From assembly GCA_017449285.1 (NCBI GenBank), contig JAFSJX010000093.1, forward strand, positions 1 to 64,000: a stretch of 64,000 bases of DNA, given 5' to 3'. This DNA comes from Treponema sp. (GTDB lineage Bacteria; Spirochaetota; Spirochaetia; Treponematales; Treponemataceae). Of the stretch, positions 23,854 through 32,932 are shown piece after piece. The stretch's first letter is position 1. The number at the start of each line of letters is the position of its first letter. The translations under genes and the position numbers were made by a program. A model generated the notes under the pieces. It ran no database searches and was not told the origin of the DNA. It was given only the letters and a program-made list of their open reading frames with translations.

Positions 23854-25503
23854 CTACTGAATTTTCACCACCAGAAGCGTTTGGTCATCGTGCAGTTTTT
23901 CCGTGCCCAAAAACTTCTTTATGTCGTCTTTTACCTTCGCAACAATATCTTTGCCCGGTAATTTGTTGTTTGCCTTTATTATGGCGGCAAGGTGGTCAAG
24001 CGAATATTGATGTCCCTGCTCGTTCAATGCCTCAACAAGACCATCGCTAAATGCTATTATAATATCACCTTTACTGCCTGTAAACTCAATATCTTTGTAA
24101 ACTGTTGTTTTTTCTACGCCAATCGGCTCGCAGGGAACGGAAACTTTTACGAGGGAATTCTTTTCTGCGGAAAAATGATGCACCTGATTTGTTCCGCTGC
24201 AGGCGAGCTGAATTTTTTGCTTTGTCGCATCGTAATTGATAAGCGCGACAGAGGCGAAATGGTCAAGACCCGAATTTTCCGTACAGATACCTTTGTTCGC
24301 CCACGTCAGAATCGTTCCCGCTGTCTGGGTGGTGTTTACGATAAGACGGAGCATCGCACGAATCATCACCATAACAAGAAGCGAATTCATGCCCTTTCCC
24401 GCAACGTCAAGCAGGATAAAGGAAGTACGGTCTTTTCGTGACGGAACGACGTCGTACAAATCGCTGCATACGCCGGCTGTCTGGTCAGTGTAGCAACCTA
24501 ATGAGATACCAGGAATGGCAGGAAGTTTTTTAATCACAAAATTTTTCTGCATACTGGTAGCAATGTCGGTTTCCTTGGTCATTTCCTGTTTTTCTTTGTA
24601 GTCCTGGAAATTGTAGACCGTCCGCAGTGCAGTGGAGGCGAATTCGCACAGTGTCGTTGCGTGTCCAAAATCCTCTTCGGTAAATTCTACGTTGCCACGC
24701 TTCCGTGCAAGACCGACCAAGCCCGTAACGACTTCGCCTTGTTTGAGCGGAACGAAAATATATGTGCCGCAGCGCAAAAAGTCTTCGGGACTGTTCTGAT
24801 AGATTCGGTCATCTTTTTCTGGATGCGTAATCAGTTCCGCTTTGCCCGCGCTCGCAACCTCGCCAAAAATATTGTCGCGCAACGGGAACTGCGCAAATTT
24901 AAAGCTTGTGGAGACCCGAATAGGTTTGTGCGGTAAATCTGCCGGCAATTTGTACGGCGGCGGAAATTCTCCCGTGTATGATTTTACGGAGATGACATCC
25001 TCAAAATCGTCTACCAAAAGAACAACGCCTCCGTCCGCGCGGGTAATTTCTACCAGTTTTTGGTTGATGGAGTCCATCAGTTCCTGTGCGCCGTTTGGTT
25101 TGGAGAAAGCTTCCGCCGCTTTAAGGATAAATTCCTGTCCCTGCTGAATCAGATTGATTTCTTCGGGTTTTATCTCTTCAATAACGGCATCGGGAACATC
25201 GGGCGTTGCCTTTGCATCAGGGGCGATAAGCATCATCTCGCGCGGTTTTCCGAGTGCCAGCATAACGCAGTACGGGATGATAAGCGCGGCGGCAATCAAC
25301 TGCAGGAGCGAAATCGTCATAATGCTTGGCTTGATAATCGTATAGATACAAGCAAATATGATGATGGCAAGAGAAAGAAATGAGATGAAACTGACTTTTG
25401 CCGTGTTGCGAATTTTTATGATGATAAGAAACACTAATATCGCAAGGGCAATGACTGCGGTTGCGAATAATGGAATGTAAGCTATCGCGTCTAAATTAGA
25501 CAA
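23854..25503 (-). CDS. Membrane GAF-PP2C phosphatase (RsbU/SpoIIE-like)
   Basis: This 549-residue protein has three N-terminal membrane segments (about residues 9-28, 38-58 and 66-84), a GAF domain near residues 130-300, and a C-terminal PP2C/SpoIIE domain with LLDVAGKGMNSLLVM and the metal-binding block IIAFSDGLVEALN. It should dephosphorylate the STAS partner in response to a signal sensed by the GAF or membrane part. The start is TTG, with GGGAG before it. It leads the three-gene operon. Confidence 0.88.
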   Translation of the reverse strand: MSNLDAIAYIPLFATAVIALAILVFLIIIKIRNTAKVSFISFLSLAIIIFACIYTIIKPSIMTISLLQLIAAALIIPYCVMLALGKPREMMLIAPDAKATPDVPDAVIEEIKPEEINLIQQGQEFILKAAEAFSKPNGAQELMDSINQKLVEITRADGGVVLLVDDFEDVISVKSYTGEFPPPYKLPADLPHKPIRVSTSFKFAQFPLRDNIFGEVASAGKAELITHPEKDDRIYQNSPEDFLRCGTYIFVPLKQGEVVTGLVGLARKRGNVEFTEEDFGHATTLCEFASTALRTVYNFQDYKEKQEMTKETDIATSMQKNFVIKKLPAIPGISLGCYTDQTAGVCSDLYDVVPSRKDRTSFILLDVAGKGMNSLLVMVMIRAMLRLIVNTTQTAGTILTWANKGICTENSGLDHFASVALINYDATKQKIQLACSGTNQVHHFSAEKNSLVKVSVPCEPIGVEKTTVYKDIEFTGSKGDIIIAFSDGLVEALNEQGHQYSLDHLAAIIKANNKLPGKDIVAKVKDDIKKFLGTEKLHDDQTLLVVKIQ

Positions 25504-25581
25504 ATCCGTTCTCCCTTATGAAGATGCGTTTGCACCGTCATAGTCTACCAAGTTTTATTTTACCATTGAAATTTCTTGCCG

Positions 25582-26517
25582 TCAAGGTTCAGAATTGTTT
25601 TCAATGCGTTTTTTTAGCACTATTTGCTCAATCTTGTTCCATATCCGTCGAGTGAACGACAGCCCGTATTTATGGGTAATAAAATCTGCGACGGTGTCCA
25701 GCGGAATTTCCGCGTTGAATTTCTGCTTCAGTTCATCCCAGTATTTAATCAGCCAGACGTACATATCTGCCTTTGTGCGTTTTTTGAACCAGCGCATAAT
25801 GTGGTGCTTGTCGATGATTTTAATGACCGGCATATAGACCGTGTTGAACCATGAGAGAATCGCTTCCTCCATCGAAATCTCTTCCGATTTGTTCATGTTG
25901 ATGTAATACTTATGGGTCAGGATATGGTTGTAAATCACGTCATACTGACCGGTCGTTGAAAAATCCAGCAGCCAGTAATCGGTGATGTCGCCAAAATTGG
26001 TCTCCGTGTAGAACACCCGCTTCTCATAATTGATGACTTGTCGGGTCATCTTGGCAAGGCTGTCTCCCGGATGCAGCTGGATTTCGCTTTGCAGGCTGAC
26101 CACTTCCGCATCAATAAATTCGATTCCCTTGGCACGGGCGACCGATACACGGTGATTTCCATCGCGCACAAAATACAGCCCGCCCAATTCATACAGCGCG
26201 ATGGGCGGCAGATTGATGTCCTTGATGTGCGCCATGTCGATGTGTTCCCAGCGCGTCTTTAAGTGCAGGCTTTTCGGGAAGAATCGGTTGTCAAAGTCGT
26301 GGTAACGGCCTTCGCTTCCGACAATCTGGTTGATGGGAACGACCATCATGCCCTTGTAGACTTCGTTTTTCGGCTTGAGCATTTTTTTTATGTCGGAGAA
26401 CGAAATTAGCGTTGCTTCGTCGGGGTTCAGAAAGTGCTGGAGTTCGTTGAACATCGCCTTGTTGTGCGCTTTGTGAAAATCCTCATCGGTTTGGGAAGAA
26501 AGCATCGAACTGCTCAT
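25582..26517 (-). CDS. ParB-like domain protein
   Basis: This 311-residue protein has the ParB/Srx-fold signature GLYFVRDGNHRVSVARAKG near residue 108, preceded by a conserved VGSEGRYHDFDNRFFP block. The helix-turn-helix and CTPase P-motif features of chromosomal ParB are not visible, and the C-terminal 150 residues are a separate helical domain. It is not the segregation ParB; a ParB-like nuclease or nucleotide-binding role is possible. It overlaps the upstream phosphoesterase gene as ATGA. Confidence 0.65.
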   Translation of the reverse strand: MSSSMLSSQTDEDFHKAHNKAMFNELQHFLNPDEATLISFSDIKKMLKPKNEVYKGMMVVPINQIVGSEGRYHDFDNRFFPKSLHLKTRWEHIDMAHIKDINLPPIALYELGGLYFVRDGNHRVSVARAKGIEFIDAEVVSLQSEIQLHPGDSLAKMTRQVINYEKRVFYTETNFGDITDYWLLDFSTTGQYDVIYNHILTHKYYINMNKSEEISMEEAILSWFNTVYMPVIKIIDKHHIMRWFKKRTKADMYVWLIKYWDELKQKFNAEIPLDTVADFITHKYGLSFTRRIWNKIEQIVLKKRIENNSEP

Positions 26518-27242
26518 GTCGTCCTCCGTGGCAAATCGATTATACAGTGGCTGAATGCGTTGACTACTGTTGTGTTCCCTGTCTGCGTAAAGCGGGGGGA
26601 ATTCATATCATACAGATGGATATGACCATGTACCAGATATGCAGGCTGGAATTTTTTGATGAACCAGTTAAAACAGTCGAATCCTTTGTGGCAGGCATCC
26701 TCTCGGTCGTGAATATGGCGCGGAGCGGCGTGCGTCAGAAAAATGTCAAGGTATCGGCCGTAGCGGATTTTGTTCCAGAGCAGGGAAGGTGTCAGCGCAA
26801 GCAGGCGGAAGAACATCTGGCGGTTAGTATACTGGCACAAACCGTTGTTGTAGCGGATTGAGCCTGATGCGCCCGCAACCAGAAGCGGAGTCTCTTTGTT
26901 TTTTCTGCCCGTGACCGCAAGGGATTTTTCATGCACTGCCTTAAAACCGACATAAACGGCTCCGTGATGATGGCTCATATCGTAGGTTGCGATTTCCTTT
27001 GCGAGCGTAGGATGCGTACCTTTTTGGACGGTCTGACTGCGGTGATAAAAACTGAATTCCGTAAGGTTGTGATTTCCGAAGACAAAGAACGTCGGTTTGT
27101 TCAGCGTGGAGACGATAAAGTCTATATAATCCGATGGCAAATCTCCTGCGCACAAGACGGCGTCAATGTCAGAGAAGCGGTCTCTTGCCGTTGTGCTGTA
27201 TACCAGCGGGTCAAGTTGGTCAGAAACGCACAGAATTTTCAT
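26514..27242 (-). CDS. Metallophosphoesterase
   Basis: This 242-residue calcineurin-like phosphoesterase shows GDLPSDY, GNHN, LTHAAP and HGHIH, which supply most of the two-metal site. The first motif reads VSDQLD, where the usual D-x-H histidine is missing; another residue or reduced metal binding must compensate. It starts one base after the stop codon of the TPR-Mrr gene and overlaps the ParB-like gene, so the three are one operon. The substrate is unknown. Confidence 0.8.
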   Translation of the reverse strand: MKILCVSDQLDPLVYSTTARDRFSDIDAVLCAGDLPSDYIDFIVSTLNKPTFFVFGNHNLTEFSFYHRSQTVQKGTHPTLAKEIATYDMSHHHGAVYVGFKAVHEKSLAVTGRKNKETPLLVAGASGSIRYNNGLCQYTNRQMFFRLLALTPSLLWNKIRYGRYLDIFLTHAAPRHIHDREDACHKGFDCFNWFIKKFQPAYLVHGHIHLYDMNSPRFTQTGNTTVVNAFSHCIIDLPRRTT

Positions 27243-27245
27243 CTG

Positions 27246-28604
27246 TTAGACACCGGCCTTTGCCAGAATTTGCTCCAGTTTTTCCCTGCCGATAAGCTCA
27301 ATGGGGCGGCTCTCCGCAAATCCTGTGGCAGTGCTGGTAAAGCCAGAACTTGTGCAGACAATCAGTTTTACGCAGCCGACCTTTTTTGCTTCGTCCAGCA
27401 GTTTTCGCACCACGGTATCCTCAAGCGGATCCGTCTCCCGAAAAAAGCATATCAGCGTCATCTGCTTGCGGACGCTCTTCCAGTCGGATTCTTTTGTGTC
27501 GGTCGCCATATACTGCAATCCCCATTTTTTTCCTTCGTGGCTCTGGGCCTGCAGACCGATGACTGCGAGAGTTTTTTTACAGATTTCGGCGAATTCTTCC
27601 TGCGTACAGGTCATGTATTCTTTCAGGCTGTCGTTCGCCTGGAGTTCTTTGTATTCATTAAGTTTTGCACCGACATCCCTGAAATTTTTGTTGTTTTGAT
27701 AGATAATCTGCCACTGCTCAATCGCGCGGTCAAGATTCCTGTTCTTTTCGTAGCAGGAGGCAAGGAAGTAACGGGCATAGAGCGTTTCATTCGAGCGTTC
27801 GTTCTTTGATGCTTTGATAGCGCGGTCAAATTCTGCCATAGCCTTGTCAACGGCGTTTGCCATCATAAAGCATGAGCCTCGTTCCAGAAGCGCGCGCTGT
27901 TTATATTCGGGGTCACGAAGGGCTTTCTCAAATGCCTTGACCGCTCCTGGATAGTCTTTTGATTCCTTGAGGATTTTGCCCAAATAATAGTAGGTTGAGA
28001 ACGTCTCCGGGCTAAGCTGGATAGCCGTATCGATTTCTTTCTTGGCTTCCTTTATGCTCTTTCCTCGGAACAGGAGCAGTCCCATTGCCGCATGAGCCTT
28101 GACGTGCTTTTTGTTGAACTGAATTGTTTTCTGATAGAAGCCCATCGCCATGTTCGCATGACCTTGCTGGTCATAAATTTTGCCTGCGTTGAAAAAATGT
28201 TCTGCGTTAGATGGCTCCAGTTTGGTGAGCAGAAGATATTCTTTCAATGCCTCTTCCGGCTGGTTAAACCGCATGTACAGGTTTGCGAGTTGGGTTCTGA
28301 ATTGCGCCTCCGGAATATCTGCGCCAAAAATTGCGTTCTGGGCGACGTTCTTGTATTCCATGAGCGCAAGTTCGTTCTTGTTTTCCGCAAGATATGTGCG
28401 ACCCAGATAGTAATGCGCCAAAAAGTCACGGGGGTCTTTCTGAATGACTGCCTTTGCCAGTTTTTCTGCCTGTGCGTATTTTCCTTGTTTGACCAGTTTT
28501 TTTATGCCGTCAATTTTTTTTGGTTGCAGGAGTGACTTGATGATGAACACCGAAAGGAAGCCGATGCCAACAACCATTACCGCGATTATAATCAGCGAAA
28601 CCAT
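27246..28604 (-). CDS. Membrane-anchored TPR protein with Mrr-like C-terminal domain
   Basis: This 452-residue protein has one N-terminal membrane segment, then about six to eight TPR units (for example AKLAKAVIQKDPRDFLAHYY, ALKEYLLLTKLEPSNAEHFF). The C-terminal 120 residues resemble the Mrr-cat restriction-endonuclease fold (LIVCTSSGFTSTATGFAE followed by IELIGREKLEQIL). The catalytic D and E-x-K residues are not clear, so the domain may be a degenerate, non-cleaving one. The ATG at 28604 follows GGAGG. It leads the operon with the phosphoesterase and ParB-like genes. Confidence 0.7.
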   Translation of the reverse strand: MVSLIIIAVMVVGIGFLSVFIIKSLLQPKKIDGIKKLVKQGKYAQAEKLAKAVIQKDPRDFLAHYYLGRTYLAENKNELALMEYKNVAQNAIFGADIPEAQFRTQLANLYMRFNQPEEALKEYLLLTKLEPSNAEHFFNAGKIYDQQGHANMAMGFYQKTIQFNKKHVKAHAAMGLLLFRGKSIKEAKKEIDTAIQLSPETFSTYYYLGKILKESKDYPGAVKAFEKALRDPEYKQRALLERGSCFMMANAVDKAMAEFDRAIKASKNERSNETLYARYFLASCYEKNRNLDRAIEQWQIIYQNNKNFRDVGAKLNEYKELQANDSLKEYMTCTQEEFAEICKKTLAVIGLQAQSHEGKKWGLQYMATDTKESDWKSVRKQMTLICFFRETDPLEDTVVRKLLDEAKKVGCVKLIVCTSSGFTSTATGFAESRPIELIGREKLEQILAKAGV

Positions 28605-28705
28605 TATTCCTCCGAGCAAGAACCGAAATAACTTCTATTAGAATACTATATTTTAACTCTGTCTGTCAAACGAGTAAAACGGTAATCGTTACATTTTATC
28701 GTGCC

Positions 28706-28711
28706 GATACT
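28706..28711 (+). promoter_or_regulatory. -10 element of the TPR protein gene, leaderless layout
   Basis: GATACT ends seven bases before the ATG at 28719. No Shine-Dalgarno and no convincing -35 are visible. Confidence 0.4.
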
Positions 28712-28718
28712 TTATAAG

Positions 28719-29870
28719 ATGATGAAAAGAATTTTTCTTTCCGTAGTGATGATTTCTCTCGCTTTTACCATGATTGCGCAGACAAAAAAAACGGATGCGC
28801 AGATAAACTCGGCTGGCACGACCAAGAAATCCGCCGTCAAAAACGAGCCGACTATCGTGTTCAGCCAGGATTTTGCGGACGGGGAAGAACTGTTCCAGAT
28901 GAACAAGCCCGCAGAGGCGATTCCGCTGTTTGAAAAGCTTATTGACGACAAAAACGTGAATCCTGCCGTGTTCATTTATCTTGGCGTGGCGTACTACCAG
29001 ATAGAAGAATATCAGAAATCGCTCTCAATCTGCGTCAAAGGACTGACCAGAGCCGACACTGACCACAAAGTGCTTGCCTACAACGCGGGGAACAGTGCCT
29101 ATGCGCTGGGAAATTATGCCCGTGCCGATGCGTGCTATGCGATTGCCATAAAGGAAGACCCGAATTTTTCCGCCGCCTATCTGAACCGTGCCAACGCGCA
29201 GCTCAAGCAGGACCATTTGGAAGAGGCACGCGACAATTATCGGAAATTCATCGAGATGGAAAGCGAGAATGAGCAGCGACCCGCGATTGAGCAGTTGATT
29301 GCCTTGCTTGATGAGGAGATTCTCCGCCGTGCAAACGAAAAGCCCGAGCTGATTACGCCTGAATCGCTGAATGTCGCCAATCAGAATATGCAGCTTCCCG
29401 AGGATATTGAGCGCATCGCAATGGAAGATTTGCCCGAAGATGAGGAGAACGAGGAAGAAGCCGTCGTTGAGGAATTGCTTTCCGCAGATGACCTTGCCGC
29501 TCCCGAACTTCCTCCCGATGAACTTGTGCTGGAACCGCCCCAAAGCGAGCGTGTTTCCCTGGAAGAGCCGCCCGCAGAAGAACCGAAGCAGCCTGAGCCT
29601 GCGGACACAGAGCCGGAAGAAACCGTCGTGCGTGAGATTCAGCAGGATATGCTTGACGCAGAAGAAGCCTCCCGCCGCGCCCGTGAAGATGACCGCACGG
29701 TTGAGGAAGAAATTGAGATTCCTGTTCTGCCCGATGCCGAGCCAAAGCCAGCGGAAGAGCCACGAAACTTGGAGAAAGTAAAGACCGATACGCTTCCTGC
29801 CGTGGACATTCCCGCAAAGGAAAAGCCGGTGGCAGAGCCGCACGTAAAAACTCAGACTGATGCAAAATGA
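28719..29870 (+). CDS. Exported TPR protein with acidic Pro/Glu-rich tail
   Basis: This 383-residue protein has a signal peptide (MMKRIFLSVVMISLAFTMIA). Residues 45-200 hold three to four TPR units (GEELFQMNKPAEAIPLFEKL, AYALGNYARADACYAIAIKE). The last 160 residues are a strongly acidic, Pro/Glu-rich, probably extended tail. No lipobox Cys follows the signal, so it should be periplasmic. An ATG directly after (28722) is an equal start choice. It converges on mutL, 24 bases away. Confidence 0.75.
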   Translation: MMKRIFLSVVMISLAFTMIAQTKKTDAQINSAGTTKKSAVKNEPTIVFSQDFADGEELFQMNKPAEAIPLFEKLIDDKNVNPAVFIYLGVAYYQIEEYQKSLSICVKGLTRADTDHKVLAYNAGNSAYALGNYARADACYAIAIKEDPNFSAAYLNRANAQLKQDHLEEARDNYRKFIEMESENEQRPAIEQLIALLDEEILRRANEKPELITPESLNVANQNMQLPEDIERIAMEDLPEDEENEEEAVVEELLSADDLAAPELPPDELVLEPPQSERVSLEEPPAEEPKQPEPADTEPEETVVREIQQDMLDAEEASRRAREDDRTVEEEIEIPVLPDAEPKPAEEPRNLEKVKTDTLPAVDIPAKEKPVAEPHVKTQTDAK

Positions 29871-29894
29871 GGACGCGGAAATTGATGTTGCTGT

Positions 29895-31907
29895 TTATCG
29901 CGTGCGTCTGACCCGCGCAAACAACTGTTCTTTGGTGAGCGTCGTCCATACAGGGCGGCCGTGGGGGCAGTGAGGGTCGGGGAGTGCGAGTGCGTCCTTT
30001 GCCAGTTGCAGTGAAGTCGCCTTGTCCAGCACGTAGCCATCTTTTACCGCCGCCTTACACGCTGTCATTGCCGCCACTTTCCAGATGATTTCGTCCATGC
30101 TCACCTGTGAGACCAAAAGTGCGTCTTGCAAGTCTTGTTCCGTTCCTTTCCACCGAATTGGTACGGTAGAAAATTCAAACCGCCCGGCAGCAATTTTTTC
30201 CCCTTCAAAGCCCGCGTCGGAAAGCGCAGAAAGATTTTTTTCTATATAAATATCTTCTTCTGGTGACGATGTGGTGACCGTGTACGGCACAAGAAGCGGC
30301 TGTTTTTCCCCGCCATGTGCAAGCAGCTGGTCGAACAGAATTCGCTCGTGCGCCGCGTGCTGGTCGATAAAGTACAGCGTATTGTTTTTTTCCACCAAAA
30401 TAAATGTGCCGAGCGCGTTCCCGATGTATTTTATGCCGTCGGAATCTGTTTTTTCAGGAGCGAATGATGATTGCGACCGCTCCGCTTCGACCGAGGTGGC
30501 AGACGTTTCGGGAGAATCTTGTGATTGGAGGATTCCCACAGAAAGGGCCGCTTCCGCAAGACGTGAGGTGTGATTGAAACCGAACGATTTTTCGATTGCG
30601 GGCGCACGGTCGTAGTCAAAAAATCTTGCGCGGAAATCGCTCTTTTTTTGCGCTTCGGGTTCAGTTTCCGACCTGAACAGACTTTTCTGCGTTTCAGATT
30701 TACTCAGTGGTCTGGACAGATTTTCTTGCGGTTCGATTCTTCTTGCCGATGGTTCTGCGACAAGTTTATCCGCGGTGTGCCGTTGTTCAAATTGTTCCTG
30801 CACTCGCACATACGAATCTTGAACCCGCGCATACGAATCCTGTATGCGAGCCAATCTGCTTAAATCTTGCGTGTCGTCATCTGAAAAATCCTGCGAAGCC
30901 TTAATCCCATAGGCGCGGAAGAAATTGCGCACGGTGGAACTAACCCCGTGATGCAATTCCGAACTGTCCTTAAAACGAACCTCTTTTTTTGCGGGGTGAA
31001 TGTTAAAGTCTACTAGCGCGGGATTCATCTCCACAAAAAGCGCGGCGACTGGATGTGTGCCGTTCGGAAAAAAGCCCTGACAGCCATATTCAATAGCCTG
31101 CATCAGCGAATATTCCTGTACGTGCCGTCCGTTCACGTAGATGAAAAGTTGCTTTCGGTCATTGCGCCACACGCTTGGCTCTCCAATGACCAGACGGAAC
31201 GACCAGTTTTCCGCGCTTGCCTTGAGTTCAGAAAAAAGTGCGGGGCTTTCTTTTAATTCCAAGGCGGCGGTGAATCGGTCGGAAAGCGAAACATCGCGAG
31301 GAAGGTCGTAGCGGATAGTTCCGTCAATCGTCAGCCGAAATGCGATGTCGGTGCGCGGAAGGGCTTTTTCCACAAAAATTTCTCTGCACAGCATAGTTTC
31401 GCTTGACGCGCGTTTTAGGAATTGGCGGCGGGCGGGAAAATTCTCAAAAAGCCCTTCGCTCATTGCGATTGTTCCTTGTCCATTTTGTACGGGCGGAATC
31501 TCTTCAATAATATGGTCTTCGCTGATGGACGCGCGCATTTTATTTGTGCCACTCATAATGGAAAGTCGGCTGACTGCAGCAATCGAAGAAAGAGCCTCGC
31601 CTCTGAATCCAAGCGTGGTTAAATTCAATAAATCGTCTGCGTCTGTGATTTTGCTCGTGGCATGGGGGCGGGCACAGGCGGCAAGGTCTTCGCGCGTCAT
31701 GCCACTTCCGTTGTCTGCGATTCGGATTCTTTCTACGCCGCCACCAGTAATTTCCACGCTGATGTCGTTTGCCCCGGAGTCTACCGCGTTATCCAAAAGT
31801 TCACGCACGATAGCGGCAGGGCGGTCAATCACTTCGCCCGCGGCAATTTTTCGCGCCACATCAACACTTAACTGGCGGACGGGTCGGCGGACTCTTTCGC
31901 TATCCAT
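29895..31907 (-). CDS. mutL: DNA mismatch repair protein MutL
   Basis: This 670-residue protein couples MutS recognition to strand incision. The N-terminal GHKL ATPase has RELLDNAVDSGA, DNGSGM and GFRGEAL. The C-terminal domain has the endonuclease-type motif DQHAAHERILFDQ, in which the last acidic position is Asp rather than Glu, plus ACKAAVKDG and CPHGRPVW. It therefore probably nicks DNA itself. The linker holds a tandem heptad (RIQDSYARVQDSYVRVQ) encoded by 21-bp repeats. The ATG overlaps the xseB end by eight bases. Confidence 0.95.
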   Translation of the reverse strand: MDSERVRRPVRQLSVDVARKIAAGEVIDRPAAIVRELLDNAVDSGANDISVEITGGGVERIRIADNGSGMTREDLAACARPHATSKITDADDLLNLTTLGFRGEALSSIAAVSRLSIMSGTNKMRASISEDHIIEEIPPVQNGQGTIAMSEGLFENFPARRQFLKRASSETMLCREIFVEKALPRTDIAFRLTIDGTIRYDLPRDVSLSDRFTAALELKESPALFSELKASAENWSFRLVIGEPSVWRNDRKQLFIYVNGRHVQEYSLMQAIEYGCQGFFPNGTHPVAALFVEMNPALVDFNIHPAKKEVRFKDSSELHHGVSSTVRNFFRAYGIKASQDFSDDDTQDLSRLARIQDSYARVQDSYVRVQEQFEQRHTADKLVAEPSARRIEPQENLSRPLSKSETQKSLFRSETEPEAQKKSDFRARFFDYDRAPAIEKSFGFNHTSRLAEAALSVGILQSQDSPETSATSVEAERSQSSFAPEKTDSDGIKYIGNALGTFILVEKNNTLYFIDQHAAHERILFDQLLAHGGEKQPLLVPYTVTTSSPEEDIYIEKNLSALSDAGFEGEKIAAGRFEFSTVPIRWKGTEQDLQDALLVSQVSMDEIIWKVAAMTACKAAVKDGYVLDKATSLQLAKDALALPDPHCPHGRPVWTTLTKEQLFARVRRTR

Positions 31908-32184
31908 TCTGCCGTAAGCCTTCGGTTGGTGCGCCTGCGCTTCCTGTTCCTGCGTCTGTCTGCGTGAACAAATCCAGTTCGGGTGTGTCCTCGGTGTTCG
32001 GAACAGGCGTATTCATCAGAATCTGAATTTTGCCCTCAATTTTTTCGATGTCTTTTTCCAGCGTTTTAGCCAGTTTTATTCCTTCCTCAAAATCTTTGAG
32101 AGCGTCTTCCAGCGAAATGTCAGTCCGTTTTATGTCATTGGTCAGCTGTTCAAGCCGCCCCAAATTCTCCTCAAAATTCTTCAT
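31900..32184 (-). CDS. xseB: Exodeoxyribonuclease VII small subunit
   Basis: This 94-residue helical protein has the XseB pattern FEENLGRLEQLTNDI, then SLEDALKDFEEGIKLAK, which wraps the XseA large subunit. The C-terminal 30 residues are an extra, disordered tail. The ATG at 32184 is chosen because it lies six bases after an extended -10 (TGC-TACACT); upstream in-frame starts would be inside the promoter. It is co-transcribed with mutL. xseA lies elsewhere in the window with an almost identical promoter layout. Confidence 0.92.
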   Translation of the reverse strand: MKNFEENLGRLEQLTNDIKRTDISLEDALKDFEEGIKLAKTLEKDIEKIEGKIQILMNTPVPNTEDTPELDLFTQTDAGTGSAGAPTEGLRQNG

Positions 32185-32190
32185 ACTTAC

Positions 32191-32219
32191 AGTGTAGCAA
32201 TTTTTCTGCGTTTTGTATA
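32191..32219 (-). promoter_or_regulatory. Promoter of xseB-mutL, leaderless layout
   Basis: On the minus strand, TATACA (32219-32214), a 17-bp spacer and TACACT (32196-32191) with TGC in front. Six bases separate the -10 from the ATG at 32184. Confidence 0.65.
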
Positions 32220-32228
32220 TTGATTTTT

Positions 32229-32260
32229 GACGCGGATAGGACACCTTTGTTATCCGCGTC
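32229..32260. terminator. Bidirectional rho-independent terminator
   Basis: GACGCGGATA (32229-32238) pairs perfectly with TATCCGCGTC (32251-32260) around a 12-base loop, flanked by five T and six A. On the minus strand it ends the 32273-32743 transcript before the xseB promoter. Confidence 0.85.
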
Positions 32261-32272
32261 AAAAAATCGCGA

Positions 32273-32743
32273 TTACTTTTTCGCTACGACGATGTGACGC
32301 GCTTCAAGCACTTTGGTTTCTGTCTCCATTTTTCTGACGGCTACCCAGTCACCAGTTTTTACGTCGGAGAATTCCAGCGCGTTTGGGTGGGGCATCTCTT
32401 TTGTCTTGGCTTTTGTGACATCTTTTTCTTCAGGCGGCAAGAATGATTCAATGCGGGTAAACGGATTCACATGAACATACGTTTCGTTTCCGTCAGCGTC
32501 TTTTATCGTGAGCAACTGTTTGTCCGCAGAGATTGCGCTGACCGTTCCGACGACAGCCGCTCCGCCCATAAAGCCACCTTTTCTGCCCGGAATGTTTTCA
32601 TCGTCACGGTTGTGCATACGCTCGTTGTGGGACGAATTTTTTTCTCCCTTGTTCCAAGGATTGCTTTTTGCGATGGCTGGCGTTACTGCCAGTCCCAGAA
32701 CCAGTGCTGTCACCAAAAGTGTTTTGATACCAGTTTTTTTCAT
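32273..32743 (-). CDS. Small exported protein, DUF5666-like
   Basis: This 156-residue protein has a signal peptide (MKKTGIKTLLVTALVLGLAVTPAIA) and a mature beta-rich domain. The segment VVGTVSAISADKQLLTIKDADG with VHVNPFTRIE resembles DUF5666/OB-fold periplasmic domains. AGGAG precedes the ATG. It diverges from another small exported protein followed by a two-component system. A sensory or envelope-related link is inference from position only. Confidence 0.7.
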   Translation of the reverse strand: MKKTGIKTLLVTALVLGLAVTPAIAKSNPWNKGEKNSSHNERMHNRDDENIPGRKGGFMGGAAVVGTVSAISADKQLLTIKDADGNETYVHVNPFTRIESFLPPEEKDVTKAKTKEMPHPNALEFSDVKTGDWVAVRKMETETKVLEARHIVVAKK

Positions 32744-32897
32744 ACGAAACTCCTGAATGTGGCAGACGGCTAGGAGATAACCGCCGCCATAAGATATGCC
32801 AGCGAACTGCTGACACTACCAACTATACCGCATACGAAGATGCAAAGCATGAAAGCAAGATGAACGAAAGATGAAAAAACTTTCAGAAAAATCATGC

Positions 32898-32925
32898 TTG
32901 CAAAGACTCTTTGCTGTGGTATACT
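32898..32925 (+). promoter_or_regulatory. Promoter of the 32933 operon, leaderless layout
   Basis: TTGCAA (32898-32903), a 16-bp spacer and TATACT (32920-32925) with an extended TGG. Seven bases separate it from the ATG at 32933. It would drive the exported protein, response regulator and histidine kinase together. Confidence 0.65.
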
Positions 32926-32932
32926 CAGTTCT

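Noticed and set aside
25582..26517. Chromosomal segregation protein ParB
   Set aside because: The ParB helix-turn-helix and CTP-binding motifs are missing and no parA or parS-like site is nearby.
32185..32262. Longer xseB reading frame starting at 32262
   Set aside because: It covers the terminator and promoter, and XseB homology begins at the ATG at 32184.
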